This document shows positions 1 to 8,749 of a DNA stretch of 64,000 bases, one piece after another; the stretch's first letter is position 1, and every line of letters begins with the position of its first letter. The notes beneath the pieces are model-generated. The model saw only the letters and a list, made by a program, of their open reading frames with translations, ran no database searches and had not been told where the DNA came from. The stretch comes from Bog-473 sp963791455 (GTDB lineage Bacteria; Actinomycetota; Acidimicrobiia; Acidimicrobiales; RAAP-2), in assembly GCA_963791455.1 (NCBI GenBank), contig CAWBSM010000002.1, forward strand, positions 1,240,001-1,304,000. The letters are read 5' to 3'. Both the position numbers and the translations under genes were made by a program.

Positions 1-519
1 GACCTTGATGATCGGCGCGCCCAAGTCATGGGCGATCACCGCCGCCAGCACGATGGCGTCGGTCTCGGGGCGGATGTGGCCGTCGTGCCACACCATCGGT
101 TCGATCAGGGCCTCGAGACCAGCCGCTCGAGATTGCTCGAGCACCTGGCCGAGCAGCTCGAGGGCGGACGCGGTGACCGGGTTCTCGAAGTCGATCCGGG
201 TCATGTGCTTGATCCCCGTCCACCCATCGGAGGCGGCCCGGTCGACGCTGGCCACCAGGCGGTCGTCGAGCTCGAAGACCGAACCGGCCAGCCCGGTCCG
301 GTTGATGGAGAGGTAGGTGCGGTGGAGCGCGCTGAAGTGACCTCCCTGGACGAGGTCGGACAGCGGTTGGGCGGTGGCCAGGATCCCGTCGCAGAACGGA
401 AGGGCCCGCGCCAGCGATCCGACGAACTCTCCCCAGTTCTCCGTCGTCAGCACGGCGCGGGCGCGGTGGTCGGCGGCGAGGATGAGAGCCGGGGTAGGCA
501 GTGGCCCCGGAGGCGTCAC
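1..519 (-). CDS. Class I aldolase family protein (partial, runs off left edge)
   Basis: The first 173 codons of a gene cut by the window edge. The start is a GTG that overlaps the TGA of the dehydrogenase before it (GTGA), so translation is probably coupled. The stretch ALILAADHRAR (residues 11-21) and the last visible strand GAPIIKV (167-173) resemble the DeoC/LacD/FbaB class I aldolase barrel, enzymes that cleave C-C bonds through a lysine Schiff base. It is the third gene of a GH4 glycosidase, dehydrogenase, aldolase series, which suggests a role in breaking down a sugar acid or keto-sugar. The substrate cannot be read from the sequence, and the catalytic lysine may lie outside the window. 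The family call is fairly secure. Confidence 0.6.
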   Translation of the reverse strand, partial: MTPPGPLPTPALILAADHRARAVLTTENWGEFVGSLARALPFCDGILATAQPLSDLVQGGHFSALHRTYLSINRTGLAGSVFELDDRLVASVDRAASDGWTGIKHMTRIDFENPVTASALELLGQVLEQSRAAGLEALIEPMVWHDGHIRPETDAIVLAAVIAHDLGAPIIKV

Positions 520-1403
520 GCGGCGCCGGCCAGCGCCAGGACGACCTTGGCCACGGCGGAGAAGTCCTCCCGCCCGTACCCGGCCGTACTGGTCGCCGTG
601 AGGAGCTGGCGGGCCGCCGCCGTGGTGGCCACCGGCACCCCCTCGCGCACGGCGTAGGCCATGGCCAGGTCCAGGTCCTTGGCCATGAGGTCCGTCATGA
701 AACCCGGCGCCCAGCCGTTCGACGCCGGGCTCTCCGGGACCACGCCGGGCACGGGCAGGCGGGTCCGTACCGCGACGCAATCGCCTGTGGCGTGGGTGAG
801 CACCTCGAAGAGCTTGTGCATGTCAACGCCGGAGGTGACGGCGAGGGCGGTGGCCTCGGCCGTGGCGGTCATCTGCGCGGCGTAGATGAGCTGGTTGCAC
901 AGCTTGACCACCTGCCCCATGCCCGGGCCCCCCACGTGCACGATGAGCGCCGCGAAGGGCTCGAGAGCCGGCTCGGTATCGGCCAGGACGCCGGGGTCGC
1001 CCCCGACCATCAGCGTGAGGGTCCCCTTGTGGGCCCCCGCGGTACCACCCGACAGCGGGGCCTCAAGGTAGTGCGCCCCCGTCTCGCTCACGCGGGCGTG
1101 CTGGGCCCGCTCAACTTCGGGGTCGATGGTGGAGCAGTCGACCACCGTCTTCCCGGCGTCGAGGACCGGGAGCATGCCATCGACCACCTCCACGACGTCG
1201 GGCGAATTGGGCACGCAGAGAATGATCACTTCCGACGGCTCGGCCACACCCCGAGGCGATCCGCCGTCGCGTGCCCCCCGTGCCACCGCGGCGTCGATCG
1301 GGCCGCGACCGCGCGAGGCGACGGTGACGTCGTGGCCGGCCGCGACGAGATGCCCCGCCATCGGGAGCCCCATGGCGCCAAGGCCGATGAATCCGATGCG
1401 CAT
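516..1403 (-). CDS. NAD(P)-dependent beta-hydroxyacid dehydrogenase (3-hydroxyisobutyrate / tartronate semialdehyde reductase family)
   Basis: A 295-residue enzyme, the usual length for the family. The N-terminal Rossmann motif GLGAMGLPMAGHL (residues 7-19) binds NAD(P). The substrate-binding loop LSGGT (Ser118) and the catalytic KLCNQL segment (Lys167, Asn170) are intact, so it should be active. The family oxidises or reduces small beta-hydroxy acids such as 3-hydroxyisobutyrate, tartronate semialdehyde or sulfolactaldehyde in the cytoplasm. It lies 28 bp after the GH4 gene and overlaps the aldolase start by four bases, pointing to a carbohydrate-derived substrate rather than valine breakdown. 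The exact substrate is inference. Confidence 0.85.
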   Translation of the reverse strand: MRIGFIGLGAMGLPMAGHLVAAGHDVTVASRGRGPIDAAVARGARDGGSPRGVAEPSEVIILCVPNSPDVVEVVDGMLPVLDAGKTVVDCSTIDPEVERAQHARVSETGAHYLEAPLSGGTAGAHKGTLTLMVGGDPGVLADTEPALEPFAALIVHVGGPGMGQVVKLCNQLIYAAQMTATAEATALAVTSGVDMHKLFEVLTHATGDCVAVRTRLPVPGVVPESPASNGWAPGFMTDLMAKDLDLAMAYAVREGVPVATTAAARQLLTATSTAGYGREDFSAVAKVVLALAGAA

Positions 1404-1431
1404 GCGTGTTCCCTCCAGAGTCTCGGCCGCG

Positions 1432-2784
1432 CTACGCGAACTGAGGCAGCCACTCGGCCGTGCCGGTGAGGAGCCCCTCGACCATGGCTTCCAGGTTCGA
1501 CAGATCGCCCCGGCCCGCCAGCGGGTCGAGGGCGAACGCCTCGGCGGCCAGGGTGCGGTCTCCCCGCACCGCGGCCTCGACTGTCAGCTCCTGGGTGGCG
1601 ACGTGGCGCCGCACGATCTCGTCGTAGGGAGGCGGCAGCACCGAACGGTCACGGCCGCGGACGCCCTCGCCATCGATGACGCAGATCGACTCCAGGACCA
1701 CGTCGGGGGGCAGGCCGACGGCCTGGCCCGCATTAGGGATGTTGGCCGGGGCCACGAATGGCTCGCCGGACAGCATGGCCTGGATCATGGGCGAGGGCAG
1801 CTCGCCGGACTGCCAGGTCTGCAGTGGCTTGGTTCCCGCCAACCAGGCGTCGACGTCCGCCACGTACTCGGCCTGGTGCTGCTCCCGCCGGGCGATGGGA
1901 CTGAGCGCGATGTTGTAGGCCGCGCCCCAGTCCGACTCGGGCGTCAGGGCGAACGGGACGAACTCGGCGATGTGCCGGTCGCCGGCGGCGGGGAAGGTGC
2001 CCCAGCGATCGAGCAGGGTGAGCTTGAACACGTGGCGCTGGGCGAAATCGAGCTTGGAGAACGGCTCGGCCTCCGGCCGCCCCGGGTACGGAGCGAGAGA
2101 GTCCAGGCCACCCACCTCGTCGACGAGCTTGCGCAACAGGTCGAATCCGTCGACTCCGTCCACTTCGAGCGAGGTCAGCACGGGAAAATGGTTGATCCCC
2201 GTGACCGAGGCCGAGACGGCCTCGAGCGGACGCCCCGTGGCGATGGCCAGGTCCATGCAGAAGTTGCCGACCTCGTGGCAGAGCCCGACGGTCTTGATAC
2301 CGGTCTCCCGGCACACCGCACGGGTCAGGGCGGTCATCGGGTTCGTGATGTTGAAGAGCCACGCGTCGGGACAGTGGGCCACCATGGCTTGGCCGATGCC
2401 GACCAGCACGGGGACGTTCCTCAGCGCCCGATTGATGCCGCCGGGCCCGACGGTGTCGCCCACGGTCTGCGTGATGCCGTGGGCCGCCGGCACGTCCAGG
2501 TCGACCGCCATGGAGCGAAAGCCCCCGGTCGAGATGCAGACGATGACGAAGTCGGCGCCGTCGAGGGCCGTGCGGAGGTCCGTGGTGGTGGCGACGGTGG
2601 CCTGGGCGCCCAGGGCGTCACTGAGCTTGTGGGCGAGCGCCTCCATCTTGGGCAGGGGCGAAGGATCGATGTCCTCGAGCACGAGATGCATGCCAGCCAG
2701 TGCCGGAGTCCCGAAGAGGTCGGCCATCAGCTCTGGCGCCCACTGGTAGCTCCCGCCGCCGACGATCGTCACTTGGGTGCTCAC
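1432..2784 (-). CDS. Glycoside hydrolase family 4 (NAD- and metal-dependent alpha-glycosidase)
   Basis: About 450 residues. GH4 enzymes cleave glycosides by an unusual oxidation-elimination mechanism using NAD and a divalent metal. The N-terminal GGGSYQWAPEL (9-19) is the GH4 dinucleotide motif. FNITNP (144-149), GLCHE (Cys169, His170) and TGINHF (His199) supply the expected metal ligands. I chose the GTG at 2784 because it directly precedes the conserved TIVGGGS strand; an upstream ATG at 2835 would add 17 residues of non-conserved sequence. Family members act on alpha-glucosides, alpha-galactosides or galacturonides, and the motifs do not separate these. It leads the operon with the dehydrogenase and aldolase. 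Confidence 0.88.
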   Translation of the reverse strand: MSTQVTIVGGGSYQWAPELMADLFGTPALAGMHLVLEDIDPSPLPKMEALAHKLSDALGAQATVATTTDLRTALDGADFVIVCISTGGFRSMAVDLDVPAAHGITQTVGDTVGPGGINRALRNVPVLVGIGQAMVAHCPDAWLFNITNPMTALTRAVCRETGIKTVGLCHEVGNFCMDLAIATGRPLEAVSASVTGINHFPVLTSLEVDGVDGFDLLRKLVDEVGGLDSLAPYPGRPEAEPFSKLDFAQRHVFKLTLLDRWGTFPAAGDRHIAEFVPFALTPESDWGAAYNIALSPIARREQHQAEYVADVDAWLAGTKPLQTWQSGELPSPMIQAMLSGEPFVAPANIPNAGQAVGLPPDVVLESICVIDGEGVRGRDRSVLPPPYDEIVRRHVATQELTVEAAVRGDRTLAAEAFALDPLAGRGDLSNLEAMVEGLLTGTAEWLPQFA

Positions 2785-2895
2785 GCCGCCACAGTACAGT
2801 CCCGCCCGCGACCAGCCTCTGGTGTCGTGCTCCACGCGCGCTGGCCCCGGTCAGGCGTCTGGTCCAGACGGGCCACGTGGTCGAGGGGTGGACCC

Positions 2896-3360
2896 TCACG
2901 CGAGCCGCTTCTCGCCCCAAAAGCAGGCAAACGGGTTGTCGTTGTAAGGCGGCACGTCCTCGTACCCCGCCGCGCGGTACAAGCGCTGCGCATGCACCTG
3001 CTTGGGCCCGGTGTCGAGACGGGCCACTCGGTAGCCCCGGGCCCGTGCCGCGTCCTCCAACGCAACGAGCAGAGCCGCCGCCACCCCGCGCGAGCGAGCC
3101 GAGGGGCGGACGTACATGCGCTTGATCTCCGCCACGCCTTCGGTCAGACGACGGAGTCCTCCCCCGGCCACTGCCTCCGTGCCCTCGTAGCCGACGAGAT
3201 AGGCCCCGCGCGGGGCGCGGAGCTCGTCCGGCGAGAGCGCTGGGTTGTCCAGCCGGCTCGGCGACTCGTAGGCGTCGTTGAGCTCGGCTCGCATGTCGGC
3301 CAGGAGCTCGGACGCCGGGAGCTGCTCGGGGTCGCACAGCTCGAAGCGGACTGGGCTCAT
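2896..3360 (-). CDS. GNAT family N-acetyltransferase
   Basis: A 154-residue single-domain acetyltransferase. The acetyl-CoA loop is visible as RPSARSRGVAAALL (residues 85-98), preceded by the IKRMYV strand and followed by a typical GYRVARLDTG and LYRAAGY ending. GNAT proteins move an acetyl group from acetyl-CoA to an amine on a small molecule or protein; the acceptor is unknown. The ATG overlaps the TGA of the upstream epimerase gene (ATGA at 3357-3360), so the two are probably one transcription and translation unit. A longer reading frame continues upstream but would overlap the epimerase extensively. Confidence 0.82.
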   Translation of the reverse strand: MSPVRFELCDPEQLPASELLADMRAELNDAYESPSRLDNPALSPDELRAPRGAYLVGYEGTEAVAGGGLRRLTEGVAEIKRMYVRPSARSRGVAAALLVALEDAARARGYRVARLDTGPKQVHAQRLYRAAGYEDVPPYNDNPFACFWGEKRLA

Positions 3361-4277
3361 GCCACCCGGTCGGGATGCAGCGCCTTGACCATGCGCAACA
3401 TCCCCTCGCGCCACGGCACGGTCGTGGGTCCGGCGAGCTCGTGCATGCGCGTCGTGTCGATCTGGACGCTGTCGATCGTGTGTTCCGTCGGCTCGAAGCG
3501 GGCGTCCACCCCGACCAGCCTGGCCAGGAAGGTGCACCATTCCTCGATGCTGACCGGCTCGCTGCCGCCCCAATTGACGGTCACCGCGGGGACCGAGGCG
3601 GCGGCCAGCAGACGAGGCACCATGGCAGCGATATCGTCCGCGTGCAGCGGGTGGTAGACGCTGGGCGCGTCGACATGGACCGGCACTGCGTGGCCCGAGA
3701 GCATCATGTGCAGGTGGATGGCCGGCCATCCGCCGCTGTCGCCGTAGGGAACGGACAGACGGGCAATCGTGGTGGGGAGCCCGAAACGCCCGGCCCCCCA
3801 GCGGGCCGTCCCTTCCGCCGCGATCTTGCAGATGCTGTAGGTGCGCAGGAAGGGCCAGACGCCGTGGTTGTCTCCCAGCGGACCCCGTTCGTCGAAGACC
3901 CGGTGTCCGCTCGGCTTGTAGACGGCGGTGGACGAACAGTGCAGGAAGGCGCGGGCGCGGTGGTGGTGCTCCATGAGGGAGGCCACGCCTCCGCTGTTGG
4001 CGGCCAGATCCTTCTCCCAGTCGTTGGTCTTGGCCACCGCGAAGTTGAGCACGTAGTCGGCGTCCGCGGGAAGCGCGCCGACGTCACCGGACACCAGGTC
4101 CACCGGGACGCATTCGACGCCGGCGGCCTCGAGCCCGGCGCGGGCAGCCGCGTCGGAGAAACGGGCCGCTCCCACGACACGGTTCTCACGCGCCAGCGCG
4201 AGGGCCAGCGGGCGCGCCACCTGTCCGGTGACGCCCGTGACGACGATGGTGCATCCGTGCAGTTCGTCTGAGTTCAT
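3357..4277 (-). CDS. NAD-dependent epimerase/dehydratase (extended SDR)
   Basis: 306 residues. It has an extended-SDR nucleotide motif, GVTGQVA (residues 15-21), and the catalytic pair in TYSICK (Tyr147, Lys151), with SSTAVY (115-120) supplying the usual serine/threonine. Such enzymes epimerise, dehydrate or reduce sugar nucleotides or other activated substrates. The C-terminal half (from about residue 160) is diverged, so the substrate cannot be assigned. It is coupled to the acetyltransferase downstream. The divergent DUF1543 gene begins only about 30 bp from its start, so the two promoters must be compact. Confidence 0.8.
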   Translation of the reverse strand: MNSDELHGCTIVVTGVTGQVARPLALALARENRVVGAARFSDAAARAGLEAAGVECVPVDLVSGDVGALPADADYVLNFAVAKTNDWEKDLAANSGGVASLMEHHHRARAFLHCSSTAVYKPSGHRVFDERGPLGDNHGVWPFLRTYSICKIAAEGTARWGAGRFGLPTTIARLSVPYGDSGGWPAIHLHMMLSGHAVPVHVDAPSVYHPLHADDIAAMVPRLLAAASVPAVTVNWGGSEPVSIEEWCTFLARLVGVDARFEPTEHTIDSVQIDTTRMHELAGPTTVPWREGMLRMVKALHPDRVA

Positions 4278-4306
4278 GGCTCCTTCGTACTCGCTACGCT
4301 GCCCGC

Positions 4307-4555
4307 GTGCATCTCTTCGCAGCCTTCTTGGGGGGCGAGTTGACCCCCGGCCGCATGGGCGAGGACCACGAGGTCGTCTTCGTCGTCGCCGAGGACCTGC
4401 CGTCGGCGCGCCAGGCGGCCAAGGCCAAGTGGGGTGGGGACGGGCGTCCGCATGTCGATGCCCTCACCCGGATCGACATGATCGATGGATTCGCCATCGG
4501 GCTCGAGCAGGCCGGGGGCGGCGACGCCACCGAGACCGAGGGCTACAACGCATAG
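4307..4555 (+). CDS. DUF1543 domain protein
   Basis: A small protein of 82 residues. The opening HLFAAFLGG, the central EDHEVVFVVAEDL and the closing HVDALTRIDMIDGF match the DUF1543 pattern (an LGG start, a H-V-V-F-V-V strand and a final D-G-F/Y strand). The function of the family is not known. The GTG start has no Shine-Dalgarno sequence. A TACGCT -10-like hexamer (4295-4300) lies six bases upstream, so transcription could begin at the GTG itself and give a leaderless mRNA. It is divergent from the epimerase gene. Confidence 0.75.
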   Translation: MHLFAAFLGGELTPGRMGEDHEVVFVVAEDLPSARQAAKAKWGGDGRPHVDALTRIDMIDGFAIGLEQAGGGDATETEGYNA

Positions 4556-4558
4556 CGC

Positions 4559-5335
4559 TCACACAGCCGGCGAAAGCCCCCCATCGAGGTTGGTCGCCGT
4601 CCCGGTGACGTACGAGGCACGGGCCGACAGCAAGAAGCACCCCAGGTCGGCGAACTCCTGGGCACGCCCGAACCGGCCCAGCGGGATGCCCGCGTCCTTG
4701 GCGAAGCGCTCGTAGAACTCCTCCAACCCGACACCGGAGGCGGCGGCGGCGCGGACCCATTGCCCGCTCTCGATGAGGCCGATGAGCACGGCGTTGACCC
4801 GCACGCCGTCGGGCGCCAACTCCTTGGAGAGCGATTTCATGAGCGCCATGCCGGCCGCCCGCGTGACCGAGCTCGGCTCGCTGGCCGGGCCAGGCGCCTT
4901 GGCCGCCATCGCCAAGGTGAACAGGACGGACCCGTTGCCGGCCCGCAGCCGGGGGAGCGCCAGGCGCGTCAACCGCACCGCCGCCATCAACTTGAGCTGG
5001 AAGTCAGACTCCCAGGTGGCGTCGTCGATCGACTCGAGAGGACCCGCCGAGGCGCGCCCCGCGTTGTGGACGACGCCGTCGATACGTCCCCAGCGCCCCG
5101 CCGCGGCCTCGACGAACGCCTCGATGTCCTCGGGCCTCGAAACGTCGGCCCGCTGCGCCAGCACGTCGCCCCCCTCGGCGCGCAGGTTCTCTCCGGCCGC
5201 GCGCAGCCGGTCCTCATCGCGTCCGCAGACCCCGACCGAGGCGCCCTCGGCAACGAGTTGCCGCGCCAGGGCGAGGCCCAAGCCGTCTGTTCCCCCCGTG
5301 ATGAGAATGGCCTTACCCGCCAGGTCGAGATCCAT
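4559..5335 (-). CDS. SDR-like oxidoreductase lacking the usual Tyr-Lys catalytic pair
   Basis: 258 residues with a normal Rossmann start (TGGTDGLGLALA, residues 14-25) and the NAG motif (HNAGRAS near 90). At the catalytic position, where classical SDRs have Tyr-x-x-x-Lys, this protein reads SSVTRAA, so both Tyr and Lys are replaced. This matches a known actinobacterial subgroup of beta-ketoacyl-reductase-like SDRs with an imperfect tetrad. It may bind NAD(P) and a substrate without classical catalysis, or use another residue. It lies nine bases downstream of a normal SDR gene on the same strand, so the two could form a heteromer; that is speculation. Confidence 0.8.
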   Translation of the reverse strand: MDLDLAGKAILITGGTDGLGLALARQLVAEGASVGVCGRDEDRLRAAGENLRAEGGDVLAQRADVSRPEDIEAFVEAAAGRWGRIDGVVHNAGRASAGPLESIDDATWESDFQLKLMAAVRLTRLALPRLRAGNGSVLFTLAMAAKAPGPASEPSSVTRAAGMALMKSLSKELAPDGVRVNAVLIGLIESGQWVRAAAASGVGLEEFYERFAKDAGIPLGRFGRAQEFADLGCFLLSARASYVTGTATNLDGGLSPAV

Positions 5336-5344
5336 CGTTCGATC

Positions 5345-6106
5345 TCAGCGCTCCTGCTCGGTCGGGCGGACCAGGATCTCGTTCACCGCAACGCGCCGCG
5401 GTTGTGTGACGGCGTACCGGATGCTCTCGGCGATGTCCTCGGCCTGCATGATTTCGATGCCCCCGAACGTCTGGGCCATGCCGTCGAGGATCTCGGGCCG
5501 GTTGTGAAAGGCCAATTCGGTCGCCGTCGCCCCCGGCTCAATGAGGGTCACCCGGACGTGGCGCGTCGTGACCTCCTGGCGCAGGGATTCGCTGAACGCG
5601 CCGACACCGTGCTTGGTGGCGTTGTAGACGCCGCTGTTGAGGCGCGCCACGCGGCCGGCGACGGAGCTGACGTTGACCAGGTCAGCCACCGAACGCGGCT
5701 CCTCGTCTGCCGCCGCGAGCAGGTGCGGCAGCGCCGCGTGCGTGCAGTAGAGGAGCCCGAGGAGATTGAGGTTCACCATGCGCTGCCACTCCTCGATGGG
5801 AGCTCCGACGATGGGACCGAGCAACATCACGCCGGCGTTGTTGACCAGGGTATCGAGACGTCCGAGCTCGGCCACCGTCGTCTCGACTGCGCCCTGTGCC
5901 TCCGCCTGATCGGTGATGTCCGCCTCGATCACCAGGGTCTTGCCGCTTCCGCCGATGCGTTCGGCCAGGGCCTCCAACCGGTCGCGGCGCCTGGCCACGA
6001 GAACCACGGTCGCTCCCTCCTCGGCCAGCGCCACCGACGTGGCCTCGCCGATGCCACTGCTCGCACCCGTCACCAGGGCGACCGTGCCTTCCAGTCTCCG
6101 AGTCAT
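5345..6106 (-). CDS. Classical short-chain dehydrogenase/reductase
   Basis: 253 residues with all classical SDR motifs: TGASSGIGEA (14-23), NNAGV (about 90), the catalytic serine in VNVSSVAG and YNATKHG (Tyr-x-x-x-Lys). VARRRDR after the second strand suggests NADPH preference. Closest in layout to the YdfG-like serine/3-hydroxy acid dehydrogenases, but the substrate is unknown. It is the first gene of a two-gene unit with the atypical SDR; nine bases separate them. Confidence 0.85.
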   Translation of the reverse strand: MTRRLEGTVALVTGASSGIGEATSVALAEEGATVVLVARRRDRLEALAERIGGSGKTLVIEADITDQAEAQGAVETTVAELGRLDTLVNNAGVMLLGPIVGAPIEEWQRMVNLNLLGLLYCTHAALPHLLAAADEEPRSVADLVNVSSVAGRVARLNSGVYNATKHGVGAFSESLRQEVTTRHVRVTLIEPGATATELAFHNRPEILDGMAQTFGGIEIMQAEDIAESIRYAVTQPRRVAVNEILVRPTEQER

Positions 6107-6151
6107 GGAGCCTCCCGTGCTTGCCTGCCCGTCTACCGGACCGCCGGGAGG

Positions 6152-7825
6152 CTACCCGGCTTCCGTGGGCTCCTTGGCCTCCGTCGCCGCGCTCCCCCCG
6201 GGGCCCTGATCTTCGGGGCCGTGGCCGTCGAACGGTTCGATTCCGAAGAGCCCCACCGGCGTCCCGATCTCATCGGGCACGCGTGTCGGGGTGTCGCGGT
6301 TGAGCACCTCGCCGCGGAAGTAGGCCGGGGCAACGGCCTGGTACACGAACATGAGGACGACACCGATCAGGGCGGCGAAGAACATGATCAAGAAGATGCC
6401 ACCGATGTGCCAATGGGTGAGCGGCATCGTCCATGAGGTGTAGCTGTTCACCGGCTTCCAATAATGGATCAGGAGCCACGGGATGCAGGCCCACAGGATG
6501 AGCCCACCGAGCAAGGGCAAGATGCCCCGCAGCCAGAGGTTCCGTGCGCTCTCCCGGAGGGATTTGCGCCAATACCACGCGCAGCTGAACCCCGTCAGCC
6601 CGTAGTAGAAGGCGATAAACACGCTGAGCGCGGTGACGGAGTCGAGGATGACGCCGTTGCCAGATGCCAACTCGTTCATGCCCACGTAGAGCCCGATGGA
6701 GACGAGTCCCATGGCCATCGTGGAGACGGTAGGGGTCAGGAAGCGCTTGTGCACCTTGGCGAAGGCCGAGGGAATCGCCTTGTAGACCGCCATGGACAAC
6801 GTGGTGCGCGCCGTCGGCAGGATCGTCGTCTGCGTCGAGGCAGCGGCGGAGCTGAGCACCATCAGCAGCAAGAGGTGCGTCATAAAACTCCCGAAACCCG
6901 ACGTGCCGAAGATGGAGCTTCCGAGCACGGACAGGACGTCCGACTCGTGGGCGGGGTTCTGGAGCCCCACCCCGTGTGTGCCGATGCCGGCGTAGGACTG
7001 CGTCGCCACGACCACCAGCGCGTACGTCGCCAGGAGGATCAGGGTTGACAGCACGGCGGCACGACCAGGAATCCGGTGTGAGTCCTTCGTCTCCTCGTTC
7101 ACCGAGACAGCCGTGTCCCAACCCCAATAGATGAAGAGCATCAGAGTGAAGCCCGCCATGAAACCTGAGGCCGAGAAGTTGTGGAAGGGATTGAACCACG
7201 AGGCACTGGGAGTCAGATGGCCCGGGGGAGCGGTGCCGTTGCCCACCTTGACCAGCGCCACGATCGACAGGATCAGCAGCATCGTCACCTCGATGCCGAG
7301 CAGTGCTTTCTGGAAGTTGGCCGACACTTCGATCCCCACGTAGCAGATCGCGGTCATGACAACGATCCACGCAATGCCGACCACGAGCACCCACCCGCTG
7401 GTCGGATTACTACCGATCCCGTTGGCGTTGAAGAGCAGGAACACGTACTGGCCGGCCACCTGGGCCAGGCTGGCCATCACGAGGACGTCGGCCGCCACGA
7501 TGCCCCAACCACCCAACCAGCCCGTCTTTGGCCCGAAGGCGCGCGTGCCCCAGGTGAAGGTGGTGCCGCAGTCGGGGTCCGCGTAGTTCATCTCCTTGTA
7601 GCCGTAGGAGATGAGCAACATCGGGACGAAGGCGAGGACCGTGATGATCGGCGCTTGCAGCCCGTTGATGTAGATAACGACGAAGCCGAGCGTGGCAGCC
7701 AGGCTGTAGGCCGGTGCTGTCGAGGCCACACCCACGACCACCGAAGAGATGAGGCCGAGCGCACCTCCCTTCAGCCCTTTTTCCCCAGGGTCCTCGTGAG
7801 CGATCGTGGCGTCGAGATGAACCAT
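6152..7825 (-). CDS. APC superfamily amino acid permease
   Basis: A 557-residue membrane protein with 12 to 13 hydrophobic segments. The N-terminal GLISSVVVGVASTAPAYS stretch is the first-helix signature of amino acid/polyamine/organocation (APC) transporters of the YfnA/GabP-like group. It probably imports an amino acid or amine by proton symport in the cytoplasmic membrane. The ATG at 7825 is chosen because a GGGGGAGGGG ribosome site sits just before it; a frame continuing 16 codons upstream lacks such a site. The C-terminal tail is charged and Gly/Glu rich. No enzyme gene next to it fixes the substrate. Confidence 0.85.
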   Translation of the reverse strand: MVHLDATIAHEDPGEKGLKGGALGLISSVVVGVASTAPAYSLAATLGFVVIYINGLQAPIITVLAFVPMLLISYGYKEMNYADPDCGTTFTWGTRAFGPKTGWLGGWGIVAADVLVMASLAQVAGQYVFLLFNANGIGSNPTSGWVLVVGIAWIVVMTAICYVGIEVSANFQKALLGIEVTMLLILSIVALVKVGNGTAPPGHLTPSASWFNPFHNFSASGFMAGFTLMLFIYWGWDTAVSVNEETKDSHRIPGRAAVLSTLILLATYALVVVATQSYAGIGTHGVGLQNPAHESDVLSVLGSSIFGTSGFGSFMTHLLLLMVLSSAAASTQTTILPTARTTLSMAVYKAIPSAFAKVHKRFLTPTVSTMAMGLVSIGLYVGMNELASGNGVILDSVTALSVFIAFYYGLTGFSCAWYWRKSLRESARNLWLRGILPLLGGLILWACIPWLLIHYWKPVNSYTSWTMPLTHWHIGGIFLIMFFAALIGVVLMFVYQAVAPAYFRGEVLNRDTPTRVPDEIGTPVGLFGIEPFDGHGPEDQGPGGSAATEAKEPTEAG

Positions 7826-7987
7826 GGCCCCTCCCCCGTCCATGTCACAGGATTTGGCCCGCACCATACTCAACTCCCGCCAGAATTTCTCCCTTTTTTC
7901 GGGCTGCGTCTGCCAATCTCGTCCGTGCGCGCACGCTCAGGCACGGTTTCCGGGCGATTCTCGGCCGTCAGAGCCTGAAATCGTCGC

Positions 7988-8749
7988 CTAGCTGCGCTCA
8001 GCCTCCATCTGGCCGATGCCCTCACGCAGTTTCTGGAGGCTCGAGGACAAGAGCCGGGACACATGCATCTGACTGACCCCGACGGCGACGGCGATCTCGG
8101 ACTGGGTCAGCCCTTCGACAAAGCGCATCCGGAGGATCGACTGCTCGCGTGTCGGCAACCTGGCCAACGCGGGGCCGAGAAGCGCCCGATCCTCCACCGA
8201 GTCGAAGTTGTGGTCGTGCTCGCCCAGCCGCGCCGAGAGCGGGTCGTCCTCGCTCTCGGAGGCGTCGATGGACGCGGCACGGTAACCCTGACCCGCCTCG
8301 ATGGCCTCGATCACCGCTTCCTCGCTGGCGCCCGTCGCCTCGGCCAGCTCGGCCACGTTCGGGTTGCGGCCGAGCTGCTGGGAGAGGGAGGCGGTGGCGT
8401 GTCCGAGCTCGAGGTAGAGCTCTTGCACCCGTCTGCTGGCTCGTACCGCCCACCCCTTGTCGCGGAAGTGACGCTTCAGCTCCCCGATGATCGTCCGGGT
8501 CGCAAAGGCGGCGAAGTCGACCCCGCGCGTCGGGTCAAAGCGGTCGACGGACTTGACGAGGGCGAGCGATGCAACCTGCACCAGGTCTTCGAGCGGCTCG
8601 CCACGATGGAGGAAACGCCGAGCGAGCTGCTGGGCCAGACCGAGGTTGGTGGTGATCAGCTCCTCGCGTGCCGCAGGATCGAGAGCCGGCGGCTCAGCTC
8701 CCGGAGCATCCGACTGCGGCTCGGGATCGCGGACCCGACCCTCCGTCAC
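7988..8749 (-). CDS. sigF: Alternative sigma factor of the SigF/SigB/SigG stress family
   Basis: 253 residues with region 2 (EDLVQVASLALVKSVDRF about 54-71, then a FAAFATRTIIGELKRHFRD core-binding/-10 recognition helix), region 3 and region 4 (about 200-253, with a LTQSEIAVAVGVSQMHVSRLL helix-turn-helix). The length and absence of region 1 fit the stress and sporulation sigma group. The GTG start overlaps the TGA of the anti-sigma gene, which fits translation as a fixed complex; an ATG 33 bases upstream is possible. It should direct RNA polymerase to GGTTT/GGGTAT-type promoters, one of which precedes this operon. The symbol is by family, not proven orthology. Confidence 0.9.
   Translation of the reverse strand: MTEGRVRDPEPQSDAPGAEPPALDPAAREELITTNLGLAQQLARRFLHRGEPLEDLVQVASLALVKSVDRFDPTRGVDFAAFATRTIIGELKRHFRDKGWAVRASRRVQELYLELGHATASLSQQLGRNPNVAELAEATGASEEAVIEAIEAGQGYRAASIDASESEDDPLSARLGEHDHNFDSVEDRALLGPALARLPTREQSILRMRFVEGLTQSEIAVAVGVSQMHVSRLLSSSLQKLREGIGQMEAERS

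Noticed and set aside
6233..6243. GGTTCGATTCC, a T-loop-like sequence suggesting a tRNA.
   Set aside because: It lies inside the coding sequence of the APC permease and no acceptor, D or anticodon arm can be built around it.
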